Origin: CAMYKD01 sp041617155
GTDB taxonomy: Bacteria > Pseudomonadota > Alphaproteobacteria > Kiloniellales > JAKSDN01
Assembly (NCBI GenBank): GCA_041617155.1
Contig: JBFJPL010000006.1
Span: forward strand, 1 to 64,000
DNA length: 64,000 nt
Direction of reading: 5' to 3'
Shown piece by piece: positions 44,278 through 53,443 of the stretch. Each line of letters starts with the position of its first letter. Within the stretch, counting starts at the first letter, position 1. A program made the position numbers and the translations under genes. A model generated the notes under the pieces. That model made no database searches and was not told where the DNA came from. It saw nothing but the letters and a program-made list of their open reading frames with translations.

Positions 44278-44748
44278 CTATTCCGTGCTGGCCCTGTCGC
44301 GGCCGTTTACCGCGGCGTTCATGGTGTGCCAGGCCAGGGTTGCGCACTTCACCCGGATCGGGAACTCGCGCACGCCGGCCAGCACCGAAAGCCGGTCCAG
44401 GTCGTCGGGGTCGGTCTCGGTCTCGGCCTCCGGGTCGAAGGCGTCCTCGGTGCACATCTTGTGGAAGCTGTCGAACAGGCGGGTCGCTTCCTCGACCGTC
44501 TTGCCCTTGAGAATTTCAGTCATCATAGAGGCCGAAGCCATTGATATCGCGCAACCTCGTCCATCGAAGGCCACATCCCGGATGATCTTGTCGTCGCCAA
44601 CCGTCAGGTAGACGACGATCCTGTCGCCGCACAGCGGGTTGTCGCCGTGGGCCAAGCGGTTGGCATCCGCCGGCTGACGCAGGTTCCGCGGGTTCTTGCC
44701 GTGGTCCAGGATGACTTCCTGATAGAGGTCTCTCAGATCGTCGAACAT
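44278..44748 (-). CDS. sufU: SufU/IscU-like scaffold or sulfur-transfer protein
   Basis: 156 residues. Three conserved cysteines appear in NPLCGDRIVVY, DGRGCAISMASASMM and RVKCATLAWHT, and the aspartate beside the first is present, as in SufU. SufU accepts sulfur from SufS with zinc at the site in Firmicutes, while alphaproteobacterial versions may act similarly or as scaffold. The ATG overlaps the SufS stop codon by one base (TGATG), so the partner proteins are translationally coupled. Confidence 0.9.
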   Translation of the reverse strand: MFDDLRDLYQEVILDHGKNPRNLRQPADANRLAHGDNPLCGDRIVVYLTVGDDKIIRDVAFDGRGCAISMASASMMTEILKGKTVEEATRLFDSFHKMCTEDAFDPEAETETDPDDLDRLSVLAGVREFPIRVKCATLAWHTMNAAVNGRDRASTE

Positions 44749-46019
44749 CAGCCGAAGAACCTCTGAGCTTCCTTGACCGCCTCGATCAGGGCGTCGGCGT
44801 CCTCACGCGTGTTGTACATGGCAAATGAGGCGCGCGCCGTGGCGGCGATGCCGAAGCGGTCCATCAGCGGCTCGGCGCAGTGGTGGCCGACGCGGATCGC
44901 GATGCCGGCGCGGTCGACCAGGGTGCCCAGGTCGTGGGCATGGATGCCGTCGAGCGTGAAGGAAATGATCGCCGCCTTGTGCTCGGCCTCGCCATAGATC
45001 TTCAGGCCCTCGATCTCACTCAGGCGACGCGTGGTATAGGTCAGAAGATCGTGCTCGTGGGCGGCGATGGCCGCCATGTCGAAGCCCGAGATATAGTCGA
45101 TCGCCAAGCCGAGCCCGATCACCTCGGCAATCGGCGGCGTGCCGGCCTCGAAGCGGTGCGGCGGTTCGCGGAAGGTGGTGCCGTCGAACGACACCGTGGC
45201 GATCATGTCGCCGCCACCCTGGTAGGGCGGCATCTCAGCCAGCAGATCGGCCTTGCCATAGAGCACGCCGACGCCGGTCGGACCATAGAGTTTGTGGCCG
45301 GTAAAGGCGTAGAAGTCGACGTCCAGGTCCTGAACATCGACGCTCGAATGAACCACGGCCTGGGCGCCGTCGAGCAGCACCGGGATGCCCTTGTCGTGGG
45401 CCAGGCGGACGATCTCCTTGGCCGGGGTGACCGTACCCATCACGTTGGAGACATGGGTCATGGCGACCAGCTTGGTCCTGGGGCCGAGCAGCTTGTCGTA
45501 TTCCTCAAGCAGCAGCTGTCCGCGATCGTCGATCGGGGCGACCCGCAGCTTGATACCGATCTGCTGCTCCAACAGCTGCCAGGGGACGATGTTGGCGTGG
45601 TGCTCCATGTGCGAGACGACGACTTCGTCACCGGCCGCGAAGTGGGCGCGCCCGTAGCTCGCGGCCAACAGGTTGATCGCCTCGGTCACATTGCTGGTGA
45701 AGACGATCTCGTCGGGGCTGCCGGCGTTGAGGAAGCGGGCGACGGTCTTTCGCGTGGCCTCGTAGCGCTCGGTCGCCACCTGGCTCAGGTAGTAGACGCC
45801 GCGGTGAATGTTGGCGTAGTCCCGGCGCAGGAACTCCGCCATGCCGTCGATCACGGCGTTCGGCTTTTGTGCACTGGCGCCGCTGTCGAGGAACACCAAG
45901 GGCCGGTCGTAGACCTTGCGCGCCAGGATCGGAAAGTCGGCGCGCACCCGCGCGACGTCGAACCCGGCGGCAAAGTTGTCGCCCGGGCGGCCTTCCATGA
46001 CATGAGTGAGGTCGTTCAT
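44748..46019 (-). CDS. sufS: Cysteine desulfurase SufS
   Basis: 423-residue group II PLP-dependent desulfurase. LDSGASAQKPNAVIDGM is at the N-terminus, the PLP lysine is in DFYAFTGHKLYGPTGVG, and the catalytic cysteine lies in GHHCAEPLMDRFG near residue 370. It removes sulfur from cysteine for cluster assembly and donates it to SufU. GGAG lies 8 nt before the selected ATG, and a much longer upstream frame that runs into sufD is rejected. It follows sufD by 5 nt. Confidence 0.93.
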   Translation of the reverse strand: MNDLTHVMEGRPGDNFAAGFDVARVRADFPILARKVYDRPLVFLDSGASAQKPNAVIDGMAEFLRRDYANIHRGVYYLSQVATERYEATRKTVARFLNAGSPDEIVFTSNVTEAINLLAASYGRAHFAAGDEVVVSHMEHHANIVPWQLLEQQIGIKLRVAPIDDRGQLLLEEYDKLLGPRTKLVAMTHVSNVMGTVTPAKEIVRLAHDKGIPVLLDGAQAVVHSSVDVQDLDVDFYAFTGHKLYGPTGVGVLYGKADLLAEMPPYQGGGDMIATVSFDGTTFREPPHRFEAGTPPIAEVIGLGLAIDYISGFDMAAIAAHEHDLLTYTTRRLSEIEGLKIYGEAEHKAAIISFTLDGIHAHDLGTLVDRAGIAIRVGHHCAEPLMDRFGIAATARASFAMYNTREDADALIEAVKEAQRFFG

Positions 46020-46024
46020 GGTGC

Positions 46025-47338
46025 TCACTCCGTCTTTAGCCAGTCGGCGATGCTGGCCAGGAAGGCGGGGCAGAGGTCCTCGGCGGCGATTGCCTCGACC
46101 GCCTCGGTCAGAAAGGCCTCGATCAACAGGCTGCGCGCGCGAGCCTCGGGCAGGCCGCGCGAACGCAGATAGAACAGCGCGTCGTGATCCAGATCGCCGG
46201 CCGTGGCGCCATGGCTGCATTTGACGTCGTCGGCATAGATCTCGAGCTCGGGCTTGGCGTCGATCTCGGCCTGGTCGGACAGCAGCATGACCTTGGAAAG
46301 CTGATGGCCGTCGCTGTGCTGGGCATCCGGATGGACCACGATTCGGCCCTGAAACACGGCGCGTGCCTTGTCGTCGAGCACGCCCTTGAAGACCTCCTTG
46401 CAGGAAGTCTTCGGCACCAGATGCTCGATCACGGTCGTATTGTCGCAGTGCTGCCGGCCGCGCATCATGTAGGCCCCGTTCAGATGGCAGGTCGCGCCTT
46501 CGCCATTCAGGCGCACGGAAACCTCGTTGCGCGACAGCCGCGCGCCCAACGACATGCCGAAGGCATCGTAGTGAGCGTCGCGGTCGAGTTCGACCTCGGC
46601 CGTCGCCAGGTGAAACGCCTCCGTGCCCTCGGCCTGCATCTTGTAGTGGTGCAGTAGGGCGCCTTCGGCGAGCCGGACCTGGGTTGTCGTATTGGCCAAG
46701 GTCGCGGGGCCGTCGCCCAGGGTCACGTGGTGTTCGACGACAACAGCCTGACTGTCGGGCCCCATCAGAATCAGATTGCGCGGATGATAGGCCAGGGGCT
46801 GGTCCAGAGCCGCGCCGATGAAAATCAACTCGATGGGCCCCCGGACAGTGACGCCGCGCGGCACGGATAGCAGCACGCCATCGGACATCATGGCCGTGTT
46901 GAGCGCGAGCAGCGATTGCTCGGGGCCATGCCCGTTTGGCTCCAGATAGGGCGCGAGCCGGTCCGGGTCATGCTCCAGAAGCATGGCCAGGCTGACCAAC
47001 TCGACGCCGTCCGGCAATGTTCCGAGCGACGACAAGTCGCTCCGGTAGCTGCCGTTGACGAAGACCAGGCGGTGCTCGGCGGCGCCCGCCGGCAGCAGCG
47101 AGGGCAGGCGGTCGATGCTGACTGTGTTCCGGCCGGCTGCACGGAAAGCGATTTTCTCCAGCGGTCGCAGGTTGGTGTACTTCCAGGACTCGCTACGCGT
47201 GGTTGGCAGACCGTGCGAACCGAAGGCCCTCATGCCCGCTTCACGCAGGTCCGAAAGCCACGGTCGAGCCCTGCCGGGCAGATCCGCCTTCAGGGCGGCG
47301 AAATGCTCCATGAACGGCTGTGTGGATGTTCCGGTCAT
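46025..47338 (-). CDS. sufD: Fe-S cluster scaffold subunit SufD
   Basis: 437 residues. The beta-helix core of SufB/SufD proteins is seen in the C-terminal half, with CDNTTVIEHLVPKTSCKEVF, VVHPDAQHSDGHQLSK and the conserved EIYADDVKCSHGATAGDLD containing the cluster-related Cys and His. The N-terminal 150 residues are the usual variable region. It assembles with SufB and SufC into the SufBC2D scaffold complex in the cytosol. The start overlaps the sufC stop by 4 nt. Confidence 0.93.
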   Translation of the reverse strand: MTGTSTQPFMEHFAALKADLPGRARPWLSDLREAGMRAFGSHGLPTTRSESWKYTNLRPLEKIAFRAAGRNTVSIDRLPSLLPAGAAEHRLVFVNGSYRSDLSSLGTLPDGVELVSLAMLLEHDPDRLAPYLEPNGHGPEQSLLALNTAMMSDGVLLSVPRGVTVRGPIELIFIGAALDQPLAYHPRNLILMGPDSQAVVVEHHVTLGDGPATLANTTTQVRLAEGALLHHYKMQAEGTEAFHLATAEVELDRDAHYDAFGMSLGARLSRNEVSVRLNGEGATCHLNGAYMMRGRQHCDNTTVIEHLVPKTSCKEVFKGVLDDKARAVFQGRIVVHPDAQHSDGHQLSKVMLLSDQAEIDAKPELEIYADDVKCSHGATAGDLDHDALFYLRSRGLPEARARSLLIEAFLTEAVEAIAAEDLCPAFLASIADWLKTE

Positions 47339-48084
47339 GCCGCCTCCGGCGCGAATTCGGCGTAGCCCTTTTGCTCAAGCTCTTGAGCCAGTTCCTTGCC
47401 GCCCGACCGCTGGATCCTGCCATGAGCCAAAACGTGCACACGGTCCGGGACGATATAGTTGAGCAGGCGCTGGTAGTGGGTGATGATCAGCATGGAACGC
47501 TCCGGCGAGCGCAGCGCGTTGACACCGTCGGCCACGGTCTTGAGGGCATCGATGTCGAGGCCGCTGTCGGTTTCGTCGAGCACCGCCAATCGCGGCTCCA
47601 GCACGGCCATCTGCAGCATCTCGTTGCGCTTCTTCTCGCCGCCGGAAAAACCGACGTTGACCGCCCGCTTCAGCATGTCGTCGGCGATGCCCAACTCCTT
47701 GACCTTCCGGCGCATCAGCTTGAGGAACTGCATGGCGTCGAGCTCGGGCTCGCCGCGGTGCCGGCGGATCGCGTTGGCCGCCTCCTTGAGGAAGGTCGTA
47801 TTGGCGACGCCCGGGATCTCTACCGGATATTGGAAGGCGAGAAAGACGCCCTCGGCCGCGCGTTCCTCCGGGGCCATCGCCAGGAGATCCCGGCCCTCGT
47901 AGAGCACTTCGCCTTCGGTCACCTCATAGCCTTCGCGGCCGGTCATGACGTACGCCAGCGTCGACTTGCCGGAGCCGTTCGGTCCCATGATCGCGTGGAC
48001 CTCGCCGGGCACTATGATCAAATCCAGGCCCTTGACGATCTCCTTGCCCTCGACCGTCACGTGCAGATTCTTGATTTCGAGCAT
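47335..48084 (-). CDS. sufC: Fe-S assembly ATPase SufC
   Basis: 249-residue ABC-type ATPase without membrane partners. Walker A GPNGSGKSTLAYV, signature FSGGEKKRNEML and Walker B LAVLDETDSGLDIDALK are present. It powers conformational change in the SufBC2D scaffold. AGGAG lies directly before the ATG. It sits between sufB (48 nt upstream) and sufD (4-nt overlap), the standard order. Confidence 0.95.
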   Translation of the reverse strand: MLEIKNLHVTVEGKEIVKGLDLIIVPGEVHAIMGPNGSGKSTLAYVMTGREGYEVTEGEVLYEGRDLLAMAPEERAAEGVFLAFQYPVEIPGVANTTFLKEAANAIRRHRGEPELDAMQFLKLMRRKVKELGIADDMLKRAVNVGFSGGEKKRNEMLQMAVLEPRLAVLDETDSGLDIDALKTVADGVNALRSPERSMLIITHYQRLLNYIVPDRVHVLAHGRIQRSGGKELAQELEQKGYAEFAPEAA

Positions 48085-48132
48085 TTGCTCCTACGCTTCC
48101 CTCGCTTGTTTCGTGCTTCTCTTGGTTTTCTG

Positions 48133-49587
<1,455 letters not shown>

Positions 49588-49649
49588 CGACCCTAATCTC
49601 CCTTTAAGTAAACTATCGGAAAAACTAGCTTATTTACTGATCTAACATT

Positions 49650-50108
49650 CTAAAGTGCGCGTTGAACCGTTCCTTTGCCATACGCGGTCTCACCGAGCGG
49701 CGTGAAGGAGATGGACATGTCGGCCAAGGTTACCTCGGATAGCGCGCCGTGGATGGCCTTGTTGACCTTGTCCCAGTTGCCGCGCATGGGACAAAAGGAC
49801 TCGACCTCGCAGTGGCCGCCGCTGCCGTCGACGCAAGCCGTCAGCGCGATTGGCCCCTCAAGGGCCTGTATGATCTCGGCCACGGTAATTTGGTCGGCCG
49901 GCCGGCTCAGCGTGTAGCCGCCGGTGGCGCCACGGTGCGACGAGACCAGGGCGTCCCGGGCAAGGGCGTTGAGCAACTTGGCGACAGTCGGCTGCGGCAC
50001 GCCGGTATCCTGGGAAATCTGCAGCGCCGTCCGCATTTCTACGCCGCCCTGAGCCATCTGTGCCATGACCACGACGGCATAATCGGTCAGCCGATTTAGG
50101 CGAAACAT
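49650..50108 (-). CDS. Rrf2-family regulator of the suf operon (IscR-like)
   Basis: 152 residues. The N-terminal winged helix is typical of Rrf2 (FRLNRLTDYAVVVMAQMAQG; QISQDTGVPQPTVAKLLNAL; SHRGATGGYTLSRP). Three cysteines in ACVDGSGGHCEVESFC match the [2Fe-2S] ligands of IscR and suf-linked homologues. It likely senses cluster status and controls sufBCDSUTA directly downstream, and its own gene through the palindrome 17 nt before the start. GGAGAG precedes the chosen ATG; an upstream frame of 22 codons crosses the palindrome and is rejected. Confidence 0.9.
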   Translation of the reverse strand: MFRLNRLTDYAVVVMAQMAQGGVEMRTALQISQDTGVPQPTVAKLLNALARDALVSSHRGATGGYTLSRPADQITVAEIIQALEGPIALTACVDGSGGHCEVESFCPMRGNWDKVNKAIHGALSEVTLADMSISFTPLGETAYGKGTVQRAL

Positions 50109-50124
50109 GCTCGCTCTCCAATTC

Positions 50125-50139
50125 ATACCAAATCGGTAT
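50125..50139. promoter_or_regulatory. Candidate autoregulatory operator of the suf regulator
   Basis: ATACC-AAATC-GGTAT is a perfect 15-bp palindrome located 17 nt before the regulator start codon, inside an AT-rich promoter region. The outer ATA...TAT resembles the ends of IscR sites, though the spacing is shorter. Confidence 0.45.
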
Positions 50140-50339
50140 AGATTAGTAGATATCGGATTTCTCGCGGAAATCAAGACCTATTCGGTCGTATTTGAAGCTT
50201 TTTTTCCCGCTCCTGCAGTCGGTTGGCGCGGTCCCGGGCCGTCCGGCTCGCCGTTTCGTGTGCGAACGTGTGTTGCCCAGTTGGCCCTACGGATCCACTT
50301 GTAGCGCAGCTTTGAGCCACGCAGGGGACAGATCTCGAG

Positions 50340-50729
50340 ATGGCCAGAAACCGTCAAATCGCGCTTCTCAGGGCGGCTATGCTCCTTGCCGGGTCGGGCA
50401 GTGCCCCGGCCGCCAACGACGCCGAGAACGGCGAGAAAATCTTCAGGAATTGGGCGGCCTGCCACGGCGTGGAGCCGGACAAAAAGAATCTCGAATCAAG
50501 CCTATACGGCATCATCGGACGCACGGCCGGCACCGCCGACGGCTACAATTTTTCCAGGGCCATGGCTGCTTACGGGCAATCCGGCATCGCATGGGCCGCT
50601 GATACGCTTGACACCTATCTTCAGGCGCCGCGCAAGGTCGTCCCCGGAACAAAGATGAGTTTCCCCGGTCTGAGGAGGGGTCAGGAACGCTCCGACGTGA
50701 TCGCATACCTGCAGGGATTGAACGGGTGA
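50340..50729 (+). CDS. Class I cytochrome c-like protein lacking the first heme cysteine
   Basis: 129 residues with a short signal-like N-terminus (AALLRAAMLLAGSG-type hydrophobic stretch ending APAAN). The fold is that of soluble mono-heme cytochrome c550: NGEKIFRNWAACHGVEPDKK, LYGIIGRTAG, the methionine ligand in VPGTKMSFPGL (Met106), and RSDVIAYLQGL. The heme motif reads W38-A-A-C41-H42, so the first cysteine of CxxCH is replaced by tryptophan (TGG). Heme could be held by one thioether or the gene may be decaying. It is followed by two P460-family genes on the same strand. Confidence 0.8.
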   Translation: MARNRQIALLRAAMLLAGSGSAPAANDAENGEKIFRNWAACHGVEPDKKNLESSLYGIIGRTAGTADGYNFSRAMAAYGQSGIAWAADTLDTYLQAPRKVVPGTKMSFPGLRRGQERSDVIAYLQGLNG

Positions 50730-50876
50730 CGAGGGCTCGGCCTGCACCGGCTCGGCCTTTCAACCGCTTGTGATCGCATGTGATGGGGAGCGATGGGGTA
50801 TCGGATGCATACTTCGGAACCGACACTCTGGCAAACCGCGACAGATGCCTTTTCGACAGCAGAACAAGTGGAGAGG

Positions 50877-51569
50877 ATGAGCGTGATACCCCGCCGTCGA
50901 GGCCGGTTGTCCCTACTTTGTCTCTCTTTGGCTCTAATGCTGACCGCGATCTTGTTTTCGTCGGGTGAAGCAGCTTTCGGAGGCCGGCTCGCCTTGGCTC
51001 AGGAGCCCAAAGTTCCGCTCAAGTACAACAAACCGAGCCGGCATTTTAAAGTCGACCGGCCGGCCGATCTGACCGATTCCGCTGCGCTCACGGTCTATCT
51101 GCGGATTCTCAATGAAATGGCAGCAGGCTACAGACTTTCCGGCGATCAGAGCGCGGCAAACTATCGCACTTGGCGGCGCTTCAACAAAACACCTTACCGT
51201 TCTGCAACTCATGGCGAGCGTTACGTGAACAACTATGCCAATACACTCGGCAGATCGTATGGCCGGTTCAAGAGGGTCGGTGAAATGCCGGTTGGCGCCA
51301 TGCTGGCCAAGGACGCATTTGCCATGACGTCGCAGGGCGATGTCTTTCTTGGTCCCCTGTTCCTGATGGAGAAGATGCCGGCCGGATTCAATCCTGCCAG
51401 CCGCAACTGGCGCTATTCCATGATCATGCCCGATGGCAGCGTGTTCGGCCGGACCAAAGGCGACGGCTCGGAGAAGGTCGAGTTCTGTATCACCTGCCAT
51501 CAGTCAGCCGGAGAAGAGAATGACCACCTATTCTTCGTGCCGAAAAAGCATCGCGTGGAGGGCTATTAA
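50877..51569 (+). CDS. Cytochrome P460-family c-type cytochrome
   Basis: 230 residues. A signal peptide (basic RRRGR, then hydrophobic LSLLCLSLALMLTAILF) directs it to the periplasm. The P460-family domain occupies the mature part: RSATHGERYVNNYAN, GPLFLMEKMPAGFNP, RYSMIMPDGSVFG, and the heme motif CITCH (Cys204-His208) near the C-terminus. Classical P460 enzymes oxidise hydroxylamine using a heme cross-linked to lysine. Lysine candidates occur in YGRFKRVGE but cannot be assigned. The ATG has GGAG just upstream; an earlier ATG is 28 codons away. It pairs with a related protein downstream. Confidence 0.82.
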   Translation: MSVIPRRRGRLSLLCLSLALMLTAILFSSGEAAFGGRLALAQEPKVPLKYNKPSRHFKVDRPADLTDSAALTVYLRILNEMAAGYRLSGDQSAANYRTWRRFNKTPYRSATHGERYVNNYANTLGRSYGRFKRVGEMPVGAMLAKDAFAMTSQGDVFLGPLFLMEKMPAGFNPASRNWRYSMIMPDGSVFGRTKGDGSEKVEFCITCHQSAGEENDHLFFVPKKHRVEGY

Positions 51570-51797
51570 GTTTGATTCGAAACCGTGCGGGACACCTTTT
51601 TCGAGTGCCTTTGGCAGGCCGTAAGGAGCGATTCGAACGACGATCGCCTCACGGTATTGTGAGTGCCGCGCGGCCTGTGAACGATTCGCAAGGCGGCGAA
51701 CTGTGCTACTGCTTGGCAAACAAAGGCAAGAGTCCTAGCTCGGCACAAGGCTATTGGTTGGAATTCCAAGGTTCCGAGTTTCATTGGGAGGCGTCTG

Positions 51798-52898
51798 ATG
51801 CAGTCCACTAAGAGTAAACTCCTTTCTTCGACGATGGTCCCGCTGGTCATGATGGCTGGCGTGGCCGTTGTCGGCGCGGCGGTGGCGAGTCAGGTCGCTG
51901 TTCGGCCGGCCTACGCGGCGTGCAATCCCTGCGCGGCAAAGAATCCCTGTAACCCCTGCGCGGCGGCCAAGTGCAACCCTTGTGCGGCGGCCAAGTGCAA
52001 TCCCTGCGCGGCCAAGTGCAATCCCTGCGCGGCCGGAACCTGCAATCCGTGCAATCCTTGTGCGGCCGGCGGTGGTTCGGCGAGCCTGAAATGCGCGGTG
52101 CCACGCTTGCGTACCGCTGCGCTCTGCAATCCTTGTGCGGCCAAGGCCTGCAACCCCTGCAATCCTTGCGCGGCCAAGGCCTGCAACCCCTGCAATCCTT
52201 GCGCGGCCAAGGCCTGCAACCCCTGCAATCCTTGTGCGGCCAAGGCCTGCAACCCCTGCAATCCTTGCGCGGCCAAGGCCTGCAACCCCTGCAATCCTTG
52301 TGCGGCCAAGGCCTGCAACCCCTGCAATCCTTGTGCGGCGGCCAATCCTTGCAATCCTTGCGGCGGGTGCAATCCCTGCGCGGCCGGCGGTGGCGTGGAG
52401 TTGACCAACGCGGAAGCCGCCGCGACTTACGATTGCCTGCGGCCCATGATGAAGGCGGCCTACGCGAAGTCGGACAACAGGATCGCGGTAAGTTACGCCT
52501 CATGGCGGCGGTACAGCAAGCGGGCCTATGAGTCGGCGACGCACGGCGGCCGCTATGTCCAGAACTACGCGAACGACAAGGCGCGGGCCTATGGCCTCTA
52601 TGAGAAATCCGGCAAGTTCCCGGCTGGCGCTCAGCTGGCCAAGGACAGCTTCTCGGTGAAGGCCAATGGCAAGGTCTCGCTGGGTCCGCTGTTCGTCATG
52701 GAAAAGATGCACACGGGCTTCTCCAAGGAGAGCGACGACTGGCGCTATACCATGATCATGCCGAACGGCTCGATCTTCGGGACCACCAAGGGCAAGGGCG
52801 CCGCGAAGGTCCAGTTCTGCATCGGCTGTCACCAGACCGTGACACCGGAACAGGACTCCGTGATGCTGCTGCCGCAAGAGTACCGGGTCGGGCGCTGA
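51798..52898 (+). CDS. Cytochrome P460-family protein fused to a CNPC cysteine-repeat domain
   Basis: 366 residues. A signal peptide ends at PAYA (residue 40). Residues 42-196 are a low-complexity domain of CNPC units with Ala and Lys between, holding 38 cysteines. It contains six tandem 11-residue units KACNPCNPCAA and a non-repeat interruption (KCAVPRLRTAAL). Residues 200-366 are a P460-family domain (ESATHGGRYVQNYAN, GPLFVMEKMHTGF, RYTMIMPNGSIFG) with the heme motif CIGCH (Cys341-His345). The repeat domain could bind metal or form disulfides; this is inference. GGGAGG precedes the ATG. The P460 domain resembles that of the gene 228 nt upstream, suggesting duplication. Confidence 0.85.
   Translation: MQSTKSKLLSSTMVPLVMMAGVAVVGAAVASQVAVRPAYAACNPCAAKNPCNPCAAAKCNPCAAAKCNPCAAKCNPCAAGTCNPCNPCAAGGGSASLKCAVPRLRTAALCNPCAAKACNPCNPCAAKACNPCNPCAAKACNPCNPCAAKACNPCNPCAAKACNPCNPCAAKACNPCNPCAAANPCNPCGGCNPCAAGGGVELTNAEAAATYDCLRPMMKAAYAKSDNRIAVSYASWRRYSKRAYESATHGGRYVQNYANDKARAYGLYEKSGKFPAGAQLAKDSFSVKANGKVSLGPLFVMEKMHTGFSKESDDWRYTMIMPNGSIFGTTKGKGAAKVQFCIGCHQTVTPEQDSVMLLPQEYRVGR
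52141..52338 (+). repeat. Six tandem 33-bp repeats in the cysteine-rich gene
   Basis: Six nearly identical 33-bp units start at 52141, 52174, 52207, 52240, 52273 and 52306 (each begins CCAAGGCCTGCAACCCCTGC). They differ mainly at one wobble position (TGCGCGG or TGTGCGG). They keep the frame and encode the 11-residue units. The near identity implies recent expansion and possible length variation. Confidence 0.9.
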
Positions 52899-52939
52899 GC
52901 CGACCGTCGGGTGGCGCCGCGAAAGGCCGCCCTGCGGCG

Positions 52940-53434
52940 ATGACATGTGGCAAGCCAAGGGCCGCCGGAGGAAGGATTCCTCTGGTGGCCATCGTGCTGT
53001 TCAGCCTGTGGGGCTTTGCCGCGAACGCGGATTTCGCCGATGGTTTGCAAGCCTATGACGGCGGTAACTGGGCCGCCGTGCTGGCAGCCTGGCGTCCCCT
53101 GGCCGAAGCCGGCGACGCCGAGGCGCAGACGGCGCTTGGCGGGCTGTACCTCGGCGGCACGGTAATAGCCGCGAACCCGGCCGAGGCGGCGCGTTGGTAC
53201 CGGCTGGCGGCCGAGCAGGGCGATCCGGTGGCGCAGCTCAATCTCGGCGACCTCTACATCAGGGGCAGCGGCGTCGGCCGCGACCTGGTTCAGGCCTACC
53301 TCTGGCTATCGCTGGCCGCTGCCCAGGGGCGGAGCTGGCCCGAACGGCGGCGCCGGGAAATTCTGCCGGCTATGACGGCGGCGGAACTGGCCGAGGCCAA
53401 GCGTCTGGTCAAGGGCTGGCAGGCACAGCGCTAA
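52940..53434 (+). CDS. Exported Sel1-repeat protein
   Basis: 164 residues. An N-terminal hydrophobic segment (IPLVAIVLFSLWGFAANA) looks like a signal peptide. Three Sel1/TPR-like repeats follow: GNWAAVLAAWRPLAEAGDAEAQ, LGGTVIAANPAEAARWYRLA and GSGVGRDLVQAYLWLSLAA. Such repeats mediate protein contacts in the periplasm. It lies 41 nt after the cysteine-rich P460 gene on the same strand and is possibly a partner of it. The ATG lacks a strong ribosome-binding site. Confidence 0.82.
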   Translation: MTCGKPRAAGGRIPLVAIVLFSLWGFAANADFADGLQAYDGGNWAAVLAAWRPLAEAGDAEAQTALGGLYLGGTVIAANPAEAARWYRLAAEQGDPVAQLNLGDLYIRGSGVGRDLVQAYLWLSLAAAQGRSWPERRRREILPAMTAAELAEAKRLVKGWQAQR

Positions 53435-53443
53435 GAAGTGCGC

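Noticed and set aside
52141..52338. Tandem 33-bp repeats as a possible CRISPR array
   Set aside because: There are no unique spacers; the units are contiguous and keep a reading frame within a clear gene.
51911..52408. Minus-strand open frame of repeated AAQGLQGLQ residues opposite the cysteine repeats
   Set aside because: It is only the antisense reading of the 33-bp tandem repeat; it has no ribosome-binding site or family resemblance.
50877..52898. A nitrification (hydroxylamine oxidation) locus
   Set aside because: P460-family proteins alone do not show it; no ammonia monooxygenase or hydroxylamine oxidoreductase genes are in the window.
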